A stretch of DNA of 64,000 bases from Lophium mytilinum (taxonomy: Eukaryota > Ascomycota > Dothideomycetes > Mytilinidiales > Mytilinidiaceae): assembly GCA_010093605.1 (NCBI GenBank), contig MU004194.1, forward strand, positions 1,501,833 to 1,565,832, read 5' to 3'. This document shows, one piece after another, positions 10,130-19,958 of this stretch; the stretch's first letter is position 1; each line of letters starts with the position of its first letter. The position numbers were made by a program, and so were the translations under genes. The notes under the pieces are model-generated. The model was not told the origin of the DNA, searched no databases, and worked only from the letters and a program-made list of their open reading frames with translations.

Positions 10130-12056
10130 ATGAGTCCCAATGTGCATCAATCGCCCTTTGCGTGCTCTGTTCCTATTTCTGGGAGGAAGGGAAAGGGAAA
10201 AAGAGAAATCCGATTCGCATTTCGCTTGCCAGCATCAAGCAACGCACAGCTACTATTCTTCTACATCGCGTGGCGCCTCGGGGTGATAAACCCATCGCAA
10301 AGGTCGTCATATCTATGGGTAAGTGTCTACTCAAAAATCGTCTGCTTTTTATGGACATGGATATGCTCAAACCTAAGCTACGTTCTTGGTATCGGAAAGA
10401 CAGACTTGTGAGCAACAACAAACATCGGCCTTACGCTTTTGCAAACAGGAGTTTGACGAATGCTCATCATCTCACACACATTGCTTACCTTATACTGGAG
10501 ATACAACTCTTTTACCAAAGAGAGTGATTGATGTCGGACGTGTGGATTCCCTTGATGAGCCTCATCTATTGGTCACTGAAGAAATGTATGGCGATTATCT
10601 TGCGCTGTCTCACTGCTGGGGCCAATTTCCGCAATTCACTACGACTTTGGAAACGCTCTTACAGAGAGTTCACAGCATTCCCATCGCCGAGCTGCCGAAA
10701 ACCTTCGCCGATGCAGTCTTAATTACACACTCCTTGGGATTTAGGTACTTGTGGATTGACTCACTTTGCATACTTCAAAATCTGGACAAAAAAGACTGGG
10801 GAGTGGAGGTTGGCAACATGTCCTCTATTTACCAAAATGCACGCATGACTATTGCCGCAACATCTGCAGCTGAAAGCCGCGAAGGCTGCTTTCCTTCCCG
10901 AATTGCGCCCTTTGCGAGCGATCGGACTGTATTGAAGATACGCATCGATAAATCGTCATGCGAACGAGTAACCTCGGAATGGTTCCCTCAATTCCTCGTG
11001 CGCTTTGCAACCGGAGGTGCACAAGCACTGTCTGCATATACGGATACCCCTCTCCGTCAAAGGGCTTGGGTGCTTCAGGAGATAATTCTTTCCCCACGCG
11101 TTCTATTCTTCGCACAAAATCTAGTTTACTGGATGTGTGCGGAGTGTGTTGCGTCCGAGGATGGGCTTTACAAAGACGAAGACTGCTCTTCAATCATCCA
11201 GCGCCCTCAGACTCTCAAATCTGAGCTTTATCAACGGGTAGAAGAATCGTCCTTGTTTCTCAACGGGACTCCTGCTTTGATTGCTCTCTGGTACGACTTC
11301 GTCGAGGACTACAGTTCCAGACATCTTACCCATAGTAGCGATAAGCTTGGGGCTATAGCAGGCATGACTCGTCATTTCCGGAACGAGATGTGCAATGAGA
11401 TGCCTGCTATGGGACTGTGGGAATCGGACCTACGCCATGGCATCCTTTGGCTTCCGAATACTCATCTGACTTCTAAGCGAATATTTGGTTTCCCTTCCTG
11501 GTCATGGCTGTCCTTTGATGGGCCGGTCTTGTTTTCTATCCGTAACTTCGTTTCCGATAGCAATGACGCAGAGTTCTTACCAGTGAGCATCGATTGGTCC
11601 GGAAAGGAGCTCACCTCAAACCTTCGACGAGCCAGCATCCAGATAAGAGCAAAAGTGGTTACCGTTACCTCTGTCGTAGTATGCAGGCAAGGTATTGAAG
11701 ATGCACAGCTATGGAGAAAACCAAACCGAGCAATCCATTCGTTCCAAAAGGTTGATGGTACACTATACGGCGAGGCTATTTTTGATAACGAGCCAGAGAC
11801 TATCAACGATACCTTCCCAGAGGTTTTTATCTCTGAACCTTTTGTCGGCACCCAAGATCTCACGTTGCTCAACATTTCGCAAGAACAGCGATTTTGGGGT
11901 AAAAAATCTCAGGATGAATGTAATAACTTTTTCATAGTTGTGCGGCAGGAAAGCGGCTTTTATCGCAGGATAGGGGTGGCGTTCGTTCGAACTCAACTCG
12001 TCACCAAACTCTCACCTATGGTGACCCTACCGAAAGTGCTAGTTGAGCTAGAGTGA
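10130..12056 (+). CDS. HET-domain (heterokaryon incompatibility) protein
   Basis: The long frame 10404-12056 encodes a clear HET domain: a CX-rich lead (FCKQEF..C..H.HC), LPKRVIDVG, YLALSHCWGQ, ALLITHSLGF-type helix, LWIDSLCILQ, MSSIYQNARMTIAAT and, further on, LRQRAWVLQEIILSPRVLFF. HET proteins trigger growth arrest or programmed cell death on non-self recognition. The first ATG in the long frame (10584) lies inside the domain, so the gene must begin upstream. A tentative 5' exon from ATG 10130 to TGG|GTAAGT at 10318 joins in frame to CAG|ACT at 10404 (85-nt intron); this 5' end is uncertain. No NACHT, ankyrin or WD repeats follow, so it is a short stand-alone type. It interrupts an otherwise metabolic neighbourhood and shows no functional link to it. 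Confidence 0.75.
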
Positions 12057-12498
12057 CAAGGGGGCATGAAATACGTGGCACTCGTATTCATTCTAGAAAG
12101 CCGCAACGGATGTGAGCGCGTGTATAGCACCACTGCTTGGGTTGCTTCAATGCATTTCCAGAAATCTAACGGGACAGAAACCGGCCACTTCGGACTATAT
12201 GAAAAGTCGTTGAGGCATCTCAAGCATTAGCAGACATGGGTCCTTGCCCTAAAATACAATGCAATAATTTCTTTCTAGGCTGTCTTCATCGAGTGCCTCA
12301 TCAGATCAAAGTACATCCCCTCTCAACCATCCTTCTCGCAGCTAGTCTCGAGTTCCTCTTCACTCATCTCGTAGATTCAAACCATCCCTCAACGTCACCA
12401 GCGCTTACACTCGCAACGGCCTCGCCCTCCCCATTCAGGCTCTTCAACAGGTTCCCCATCTACCAGTCCGAGAGATTGGAGTATATAGCCCCATAACA
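12057..12498. other. Intergenic
   Basis: 3' flank of the HET gene. It contains a perfect TTGAG-GCAT-CTCAA inverted repeat at 12210-12223 that matches the core of the repeats near 5.8-6.2 kb. The Ser/Thr/Pro-rich frame at 12236-12496 is not convincing. Confidence 0.5.
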
Positions 12499-12750
12499 CT
12501 AATCATCGTTAGGGTTAAACATCCAATCCGCACGATACGGCATATCCTTGATATTCCCACAAAGACACATCACAGTCTTCTTCCAGCAATCCGTGCTGCC
12601 CCCACAAGTCCCATCATCCTTCCCCGCACGCTTTAGATACGCCGCGTTGATCGGAATCACCTTCGTCAAATCGCACATGGGAAGGTTGAAGGCCGTAGAC
12701 AATTCCGCTGTGCCCTGGGCTTCCCCGTTCGCCTCGAGTCTCGACACCAT
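12499..12750 (-). CDS. Small hypothetical protein (83 residues)
   Basis: A compact frame starting at ATG 12750. The C-terminal half has five cysteines (C.L, GTCGGSTDCWKK, MCLCGN) and ends PYRADWMFNPNDD. The residue mix is protein-like rather than low-complexity, and the cysteine clustering suggests a small metal-binding or disulphide module. There is no signal peptide, so secretion is not indicated. I do not recognise a family. It could also be the last exon of a larger unrecognised gene, or a chance frame. Confidence 0.3.
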   Translation of the reverse strand: MVSRLEANGEAQGTAELSTAFNLPMCDLTKVIPINAAYLKRAGKDDGTCGGSTDCWKKTVMCLCGNIKDMPYRADWMFNPNDD

Positions 12751-13554
12751 ATCATCATCCGACAACTCCGACCTCTAAGCCTTTGTGACACTCTGTGTGC
12801 ATTTGCAATGAGGTTGACGCAAAATTAGGAAGTTATCTATGCAATTGCGCAATGTTCGATCACCATGCTTGAACTGCTTGGTGGAACTAACAACGCCATC
12901 CATGATGTGATTAATGAGAGGCGGAACTCAACGAAATGATAGAGAGTGTGCGCACACGAGTGAACGAGAGAGGGAGAGAGGGAGAGGGAGAGAGAGGTGT
13001 TGCTTTGACGTGGAGATGCAATGTCGTCTGGCATGACGAGATGAACACTAGGTCTGATGAGGAAAAACGACCCATCACGTGATCTGAACTACCATTTCAA
13101 CTATATATTTGGATCTGTCATTGTTGGCTGAAAAGATGAAAGCCCTTCACCTAAATATAATAACATGCCATAGAAATTCGTACCCTTCTAGTCCTCGTAG
13201 AGCTACATCAGGTTGCCACTGTCTGGTCTACTAGTACACCAAGATGCCGAAGTGGTCTTTTGTTTAGAGGGCCGAGAATACTCCAAAGCTCCTCATGTGG
13301 CGGTATACGAATACGAGTGTACGGAATTGTATGACGAGTTATTGTAGTTTTCACTCTCTGATTGTAGGGCTTAAAGGTTTTCAGGCGTTCACTCTGACGT
13401 GAGATCTTAGTGCCAGGATTTACCGCCAACTCATCACAAGTCGCTTGCATTGCACATTAGATATTCAGGGCGGAAGCGAACACTGCATATAAGATGGAGT
13501 AAAGGCATACCAGACCTCATGAATTCTTCCAACTATCCAGTTTCAAGCTTCAAC
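12751..13554. other. Intergenic
   Basis: Holds a GA-rich microsatellite (12964-12996), a TCACGTGA palindrome (13075-13082) and the promoter of the RidA-like gene, including a CATATAAGATG TATA-like stretch near 13487. No coding frame is supported. Confidence 0.5.
12964..12996. repeat. (GA)n/(GGGAGA)n microsatellite
   Basis: A purine-only run of GAGAGAGGGAGAGAGGGAGAG type, imperfect, in intergenic DNA. Confidence 0.8.
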
Positions 13555-13998
13555 ATGACCGTCAAAGCACAAGACCCTCCCTCCTTCAATAAGCAACACC
13601 CTCTCTATGCCTCCTTCACCTCCGTTCCTCTCTCGCCTACAGCTACACTCATCACTGTAGCTGGTCAGGTTGCCGAAGATCCAGAGACGGGCGAAACACC
13701 ATCCGACCTCTCCGCCCAGGTTGATCTCTGCCTGCGCCGCTTAAAGATCATCCTCGACCATGCGGGCGCCGGGAAGGCTGACATCACTCGCTTCATGTAC
13801 TACGTTGCCCAGGGCGGCGTGGATCAGGTAGAGGCTGCTAAAGGCAAGGGCGCCGCAATAAAGCTTGTAGGAGGCAAGGTTGGAGAGTGGCTCGAAGGAA
13901 ACCGACCTGCTAGCTGTTTTCTGAGAGTCTTTGGGATGAGTGATGAACGCTTCCTGTGCGAGTTTGAATGCATGGCTGTTGTAACAAAGGGCACCTAG
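13555..13998 (+). CDS. RidA/YjgF/UK114-family protein
   Basis: One exon, 147 residues from ATG 13555; an in-frame ATG at 13519 would add 12 residues with no family similarity. The Rid fold is seen in order: LITVAGQVAEDPETGE (the usual 'sGQ.p.d..g' strand), QVDLCLRRLKIILDHAGAGKADITRFMYYV (matching 'Q....l.Ni...L..aG....dvvk...yv') and the C-terminal PASCFLRVFGMSDERFLCEFE ending in the usual E(I/C)xA-type strand. Family members deaminate reactive imines/enamines or, in fungal and bacterial catabolic clusters, serve as hydrolases or dehydratases of small intermediates. The Arg that binds the carboxylate in true RidA (in R-x-x-V) is not in its usual context, so deaminase activity is uncertain. 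It sits between the kinase and ACAD genes, suggesting a role in the same route. Confidence 0.75.
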   Translation: MTVKAQDPPSFNKQHPLYASFTSVPLSPTATLITVAGQVAEDPETGETPSDLSAQVDLCLRRLKIILDHAGAGKADITRFMYYVAQGGVDQVEAAKGKGAAIKLVGGKVGEWLEGNRPASCFLRVFGMSDERFLCEFECMAVVTKGT

Positions 13999-14112
13999 GA
14001 CAGGAAAATGAAAGGGACTTTGAAAGAAGTAGTTGATGGACGCTATACAAATTCTAATGAACTATACATATAAGAAGACCCCTGATGTATATATGTTAAG
14101 ATATAGCGATGA

Positions 14113-15521
14113 CTATACAATTCCCCAGAACTCCTCTGGCTCCAACGCCCACTTCTTACATAGCTCCTTATACTTCTTCGTGTACTCCTCGAACCTCGTC
14201 CGGACACCCTGTGCCGTCTTCATTTGGTCCCTCCCGACTTGATGCCGATGCGCCGCGTCCGGTCCATCCGCGACACGCACAAATCGCGCATACGTCCAGA
14301 TCTCCGGCAGCGGCGTGTGTTGGGTAAGGCCCTGCCCACCATACATCTGCATCGCCTCGTCGATCACCTTCAGCAACGCATTCGGAACAAGGATCTTGCT
14401 CTGCGCAATCGCGTACTTGCCCGCCTTGTTACCGGCGTAGTCCATCGTGTCGGCAGCGTTCAGCACTACTAGTCGCATACTGTCAATCGTCATGCGCATG
14501 TCCGCGATACGCTCGATGTTGCTGTCGAATTGGCCGATGAGCTTCCCGCGCGGCTTCTTCCTGGGCTCGATGCACCGGACGAGCGCGAGCTCATAGGCGC
14601 GCTCGGCTTGCCCGATCAGCCGCATGCAGTGGTGGATGCGGCCGGGGCCGAGACGTCCTTGGGCGATTTCGAAGGCGCGGCCCGGGCCGAGGATGATGTT
14701 CTCCTTGGGTACGCGCACATTGTCGTAGATGTACTCGCCGTGGCCTTCAGGCGCACAGTCGAAGCCCATAATGGTCAGGTTCCGCACTTGCTTTAGGCCG
14801 GGTGTCCGTGCTGGGACGACGAGAGTCGTGTGGCGGTTCCAAGGGTTAGGGTTCTCGGGGTCGGAGCAGCCCATGAGGATGTAGATGTTTAGGTCTTCGT
14901 TGTACTGGCAGTTGGCGTAGAGCTTGCGGCCGTTGATGATGACTTCGGTGTCCGTGATCTTCATGCTGCAGGCGATGTTGGTTGCGTCGGAGGAGGCGAC
15001 ATCAGGCTCGGTCATGGAGTAGGCAGAGCTCATCTCGCCGTTCATGAGGGGTTCCAGCCACTTCTTCTTTTGCTCCGGGGAGCAGTATTTGGCTAGTAGC
15101 TCGATGTTTCCAGTCTCGGGGGCGTGGCAATTCATTGTCTGGATATTTCTTAGTACATGTTTCGAGGAACGATTGAGGGCGTAAGTACCTGCGGAGCCCA
15201 GTACACCTTTCCCATGATCTCAGCACAGCAAGAGTATTCGAGGTTGGTCAGACCAGGGCTCTCTTTGAAGTGGTTTGGCAGAAAAAGGTTGAAGAGACCC
15301 TGTGCCTTCGCCTTTTGCCTCAACTCGTGGATAATCGGTGGGTTCTTCCACCGGTTGTCTTTTATTTGCGCTTTGAAGATTCTCTCTGCGGGTATACATT
15401 CTGTCTCGACCCATTCGTAAACTTGCTTGATCTTCTCGATAGCAAAGGGTCGTAGCTTGGCCTTCACCCACGGGGGAGTGCGGGCAAAAGCTGGGTGGTC
15501 CATTAGCGATTCTGATGACAT
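14113..15521 (-). CDS. Acyl-CoA dehydrogenase, ACAD10/11 type
   Basis: Two exons (15189-15521, 14113-15138) separated by a 50-nt intron; 452 residues. The N-terminal helical domain (residues 1-110) is followed by MNCHAPETGNIELL, SMTEPDVASSDATNI (FAD/substrate-binding strand), the beta domain with LYANCQYNEDLNIYILMG, and GPGRIHHCMRLIG, which is strongly characteristic of the ACAD10/ACAD11 subgroup. MYGGQGLTQHTPLPEIW completes the C-terminal helical domain. In ACAD10/11 this domain acts with the APH kinase domain: the phosphorylated 4-hydroxyacyl-CoA loses phosphate at the flavin site to give an enoyl-CoA. The partner kinase is encoded at 8306-9580. No PTS1 is present (ends WGIV). It shares a 353-bp divergent promoter with the alpha/beta-hydrolase gene, supporting co-regulation. 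Confidence 0.9.
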
Positions 15522-15874
15522 GGTGATGTTGGGTAGGTTCAGGGAGGAGGATTGAAATTATGAGAAAGATGAGGCTTCACATAAAAAGACCTCAATTGCT
15601 TTTGATCACCACAGACGCGTGTTTTTCGGTCCATGGTTAGCTCGAATATGGAGTGATAGACCTGGGGCCGAGGTGGTTTGCGGGGAGAGCTTCAGGCGGC
15701 GCGGACGGAAGTCGTTAAGCGTTGGAGCTCCCCAGCCTTTCGTCCCCCACCGACGTTCGACCATCACCGGAACTGATGATTCATTGGTTGCTTGGTGTTG
15801 TAGAGGTTCCTTTATGTGCCAATCAGTCATAATGAAGGTAGCTTTCATGCTGCACCTACCTTTCTGTCGTGAAA
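15522..15874. promoter_or_regulatory. Shared divergent promoter of ACAD and hydrolase genes
   Basis: 353 bases separate the two start codons, which point away from each other. The region contains several CGG/CCG triplets (GGGCCGAGG near 15665, GGCGGCGCGGACGG near 15695, CACCGAC near 15749) of the kind bound by Zn2Cys6 factors, but no perfect spaced pair stands out. Co-regulation is an inference from the arrangement. Confidence 0.5.
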
Positions 15875-16999
15875 ATGGGAGACTTCGCAAAGCCCTGGAT
15901 TGAGGTAGGTACTTCCACAGCTAGCTTCTCAAGAGCTTCACACTGACTTTCTTCAAGTTTGAAAAAGAGTTCGGTCAACGTCCTATCCTTCATGGCCCCC
16001 TCCAGAACTGCCTCGATGGCTTTGCAGGCATTGGCGCCGCGCTGGTAGCCAAGTACGAATTCCCTCCGCCCGATGCATCTATCACGACGGAGGACAAGGT
16101 GACAGAGGAGGGGCTAGGAGTCCGTGTCTATACTCCGCCTGGATATGCTGGAGGCAAGCCTGTTGGAGTATACTTCCATGGCGGAGGGTGGGCAATGGGC
16201 GACATTGATGGGGACGACCCCTGGTGCCGGGCCATGTCGAAGATGGCTGGAGTGGTCCTCGTCTCCATCGAGTACGGCCTTGCTCCAGCAAACAAACATC
16301 CTGGCCTACTAGATGATTGCTTCAAAGGCTTCCAATGGACCCTGAAAAATGCGGCTTCATTGGGTGGCATTGAAGGCAAGATCTTTGTGGCTGGGATATC
16401 TGCGGGGGCAGGCCTTGCTTTGGGAACCGCTTTGAGAGCCATCGATGAAGGCTACGGTAGCTCTCTGGTTGGAGTGGTAGCTCAGGTGCCGGCAACCTGC
16501 CATCCCGATGCTGTTCCGGAAAATCTCCAGTCGAAATACACTTCGTACACAGAGCATGCTGAAGACACGATTGATTCGGATTCAGCTATGAGAGCATTTT
16601 GGGGTAGGCCATCACCAATGTCTTGTAGAGTAGATTCGGCGATACTAAATGTAACTCTAGGTGCATTCGGAGCGCCCCCTACTGATAAATACGCATCGCC
16701 GCTTTTACATGACAAGATCAAAGATTTGAACAAGGTGTATCTTACAGTCGCTGGACACGACACGCTTCGCGACGATGGCCTCCTCTTCCAGCAAGCACTT
16801 GATGAGAACAAGTGAGTCTTCTTATGCGAGCCATAACTCTATCGGGATATTCTAATACCCGTACAGAGTCCCTAATAAAATCGATTTCTTCGCGGGCTAC
16901 CCACACTACCACTGGACTTGGCCATCGAAACATCTCGATGAAGCAAGGGCGGAATACCTGGGAAAAGTGGCAAAGGGAATCGATTTTGTCATTTCATGA
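15875..16999 (+). CDS. HSL-type alpha/beta-hydrolase (esterase/lactonase-like)
   Basis: Four exons (15875-15904, 15958-16603, 16661-16811, 16867-16999), introns 53, 57 and 55 nt; the 57-nt intron contains no stop but is set by GTAGGC, a TACTAAA branch and CTCTAG. The 319-residue product has the oxyanion-hole motif HGGGW at 84-88, the nucleophile elbow GISAG with Ser158, Asp259 in GHDTLRDDG and His289 in GYPHYHW, so the catalytic triad is complete. This is the hormone-sensitive-lipase/AB-hydrolase-3 family, whose fungal members hydrolyse carboxylic esters and lactones. No signal peptide: the enzyme is intracellular. Given the BVMO in the same island, opening of the lactone or ester product is the likely job, but the substrate cannot be read from sequence. 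It is divergent from the ACAD and tandem with the ADH. Confidence 0.85.
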
Positions 17000-17833
17000 T
17001 CTCTGGGCCATCTTTTCTGGCAAAGTCATACATGCAAACCATATCTTCCATGCCAAATATCTACAATATCGGCATACTGCATTAATTCCTCGTTGCCAAG
17101 TCATCTCAGCTTCCCGCGGGCATGCTTTCTCGTGACTTGAACTCCCCGCGAAAGTTTCTCCGGGTCATACATGACTCGCCAAACCAATATGAAAATGGAC
17201 CCATGCGTCAGGCCTCGCTCAAGTTGGCAGCCCAATCGCAAGAACAACATTAGAGAGATTACAGCGAGGACTCTATATTCAATATGGCGTGCCTGGACGT
17301 CAAAAAGATAATGTGTAGACCAGCAGCTAGTACAAACATTAGAAAAGGGCCGTAAACCGTGTTACTAAGCACTATTTCATCGCTCCCACTTCTCCACATA
17401 TTCGACCTCCACGTCTCACTTCAACCCCGCTCCAAGCATCATGCCCCACCACCACCTGACGTCCTGGGGGGACCTGTATCTCGTTCTCCGGTCTCAGCCA
17501 GAGCTCATCCCAGCCAATCACTTTGCGATGTTTTCTGCGAGTTCATAGTAGCCATGGCACCGGTGGGTGTTTTCCGCCCGCGACTGCTGCTACGGCAAAG
17601 TGCTGGCAAATTGTATGGGATGGCTAGGCTAGACTGACGGAGCTCTCGCCGAATATTCCAGTCCGTACCTACTGTTAAAGCTCATATCAGACACAGAAGA
17701 TATTCCTGCTGAGACTAAACACCCTCTTCTATTACTCCCTCAAGCGTTCTCCGAACATCACATTGCATAATCCGAGCACCCTCTCGGACATCTTGAGTAC
17801 CATACCAGACATTTCCAGCACACGCTCGTAACA
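17000..17833. other. Intergenic, upstream of alcohol dehydrogenase
   Basis: The 3' flank of the hydrolase gene and the ADH promoter. A perfect spaced inverted repeat lies 46 bases upstream of the ADH start (annotated separately). Frames at 17359-17637 and 17715-17984 are not convincing. Confidence 0.5.
17771..17788. promoter_or_regulatory. Perfect inverted repeat TCCGAG-N6-CTCGGA
   Basis: TCCGAG CACCCT CTCGGA, 46 bases upstream of the ADH start codon. Two CGG/CCG triplets in opposite orientation with a fixed spacer are the usual binding form for Zn2Cys6 dimers. The regulator at 28109-31119 is a candidate, but I found no second perfect copy in the other promoters of the island, so the assignment is tentative. 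Confidence 0.4.
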
Positions 17834-18949
17834 ATGAAGGCCGGCCAGTGGGATCCGGTATGTATATACCTGAAATACAACCGCGACTGCGCTGATACTC
17901 GTCGTCTAGAAACAAAAGAAGGTTGTCATCAATGACATCCCCAAGCCGGAGGCCGGTCCGGGCCAGTTCCTCGTAAAAATACAATCAGCTTCACTATGTC
18001 ATTCCGATTTGATGATGGAAATGCGGCCAGACTACAATGTTACGCTAGGTCATGAGGGCGTGGGACACATCGAGACAGTAGACCCCGCTGCGGAAGGGAA
18101 GGGCTTCAAAGTGGGTGATGCTATTGGGTTCAACTACTTTATCGGCGCCTGCTTCGAGTGCGAAAACTGCATGGTTCACAACATGTGGTGCAAGACGGGA
18201 AACTCGCGCCTCCAAGGGTTCATGGTGGACGGGTATTTTGCGGAGTATGCTGTGGTGGATTGGCAAAACGCCGTTCTTCTGCCGGAGGTATTGGATATGT
18301 CTAAGACCGCACCACTGTTTTGCGCCGGGATTACAGGTTAGTTTACCGGCCGTTCGATTTACCCGCATAACCGCTAACGAAATTACTAGCCTTTCATGCT
18401 GTCGACAGCTGCGAACTGAAGCCAGGTCAGTGGCTCGCCGTTGTCGGATGTGGAGGACTGGGACAGTATGCAACTCAATACGCAAAGGCAATGGGTTTCA
18501 AGGTCATTGGAATCGACATCAGCGACGATCAGCTAGCTATGGCTAAGAAGGTCGGCGCCGATGCCACCTTCAACTCCATGACAAACAAGGGGTATTTGGA
18601 CGAGATCAAGAAACTTACAGACGGCGGATGCCATGCTTCGGCTGTCTTCGCCGCGTCCAACCCTGCGTATGCTGGAGCAACAAAGGTCCTTCGCGTAGGA
18701 GGTTTGTTGATGGTTATTGGTATCGCACCAAAGCCCCTTGAGTTCTCTACATTCGACCTTACTACAGGTGTATACCGTGTGAAGGCAGACAGCACGAGTA
18801 TTCCTCAGCGCATGAAGAAGGCCGTCGATTTCACCGCGAAGCACAACATCCAACCTGATGTTGACTTCAGGAAGATCGAGGATCTCCCTGCTATGGTTGA
18901 CCAGATGCACTCCGGCAAGGCTGAGAAGAGATTGGTTGTCGTCTTTTAA
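17834..18949 (+). CDS. Zinc-dependent alcohol dehydrogenase
   Basis: Three exons (17834-17857, 17910-18336, 18390-18949), introns 52 and 53 nt, the second with a CTAAC branch site; 336 residues. Catalytic zinc ligands are Cys38 (SLCHSD) and His56-Glu57 (GHEGVG). The structural zinc loop CFECENCMVHNMWC (Cys89, 92, 95, 102) is one residue shorter than the usual 8-step last spacing. The Rossmann fold has GCGGLGQYATQYAKAMG, and VIGIDISD places an Asp after the second strand, which favours NAD+ over NADP+. Fungal relatives oxidise primary or secondary alcohols. In this island it could oxidise the hydroxyl freed by lactone opening or supply the ketone substrate of the BVMO. The tiny eight-codon first exon is supported by a good GTATGT donor and by the usual N-terminal strand. 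Confidence 0.88.
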
Positions 18950-19263
18950 GCTCGATTTCCACCCTTGTAGAATTACCCTGGTTACGTTAATATATAACCA
19001 ACATAAGAAGCTCCCCCTCGATGCCGCCCTGAATTTGGGTCTTTCCCGTACTGTCAAACCCCCAAGAATGCCACTAGCCAGGCACATATGATCTTCTTTC
19101 ATGATATCTAATCTGGAAAGGGTCATGACGATAACCCCGCTCTTGAACTCGGTATCTCATTCCGCGTAACTGGATTAGTGCCCCTTCCCTTCGCGTATAA
19201 GACCATGCTGACCATGAGTACGACTTTGCGGCATCCATCATGTAAAGTTCATTTCTACTCATC
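18950..19263. other. Intergenic
   Basis: 314 bases between the tandem ADH and EthD genes. It must contain the ADH polyadenylation region and the EthD promoter. Nothing else recognised. Confidence 0.5.
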
Positions 19264-19958
19264 ATGGTCCACAAAAAGATTGATCACCAGTTCGCCTTCA
19301 AAGAGTTGGAATATGAGACGGAAGAGAACTATCAACGTGAGAAATCATTCCCAAGTTATAAAGGTCTGTACTGACTTCCACTAGCATGCATCAAGCTTTC
19401 CTTCTTCTTCAGCAAGCTGCCACACGTCTCTTATGAGCACTTTCACAAACACTACGCTCACGTACATGCCGATTTGACAGTAGCCTCAAAAGACTTCAAT
19501 GTTTGCAAGATCCAGAGATATGTACAGGTATTACCATCTTCCAGCATGGAACGTCACCAAATTCACCATTTTTCAGACACACCAAACGCCCGAGATGAAG
19601 GAAAAGGTCAAGTCATTGGGAATGGACCTGCTCGACTACGATGGATGCTCTCAGATATGGGTTAAGTCGTGGGACGATTGGGAGAAGTTTTTCACAAGTC
19701 CACAGTACGCTGCAGGCAAGTCATTCGCCAACAATCATCCAATAATACACAGTGTAACCCATCGCAGCTTTGGGCCCTGATTGTGCTAACTTTATGGACA
19801 CCTCGAACGGAATCAAGGTTATGGCCGGGTACGCTCGGCGAGAATCCTGGAGGATTGAAGCTATAACATCTGCTGACTCCCAACACAGGAACGATCTCAT
19901 TGTCTTCGGGAAAGCCATTCCTGACTGTGATGCGAAGGATGGACTCACTAGCACTTAA
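19264..19958 (+). CDS. EthD-domain protein with a GC-AG intron
   Basis: Five exons (19264-19336, 19385-19527, 19577-19715, 19768-19828, 19889-19958), introns 48, 49, 52 and 60 nt; 161 residues. The third intron starts GCAAGT, giving a GC-AG intron; the frame and the conserved C-terminus hold only with it. The EthD core is IKLSFFFSKLPHVSYEHFHK followed by HYAHVHADL, the usual start of this dimeric alpha/beta-barrel, then KIQRYVQ, and a C-terminal strand DLIVFGKAIP. EthD proteins act in ether degradation in Actinobacteria, and in fungi as small lyases, dehydratases or decarboxylases in polyketide or aromatic pathways. It lies in tandem with the ADH and MFS genes on the same strand. The first exon is the least certain part. 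Confidence 0.75.
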
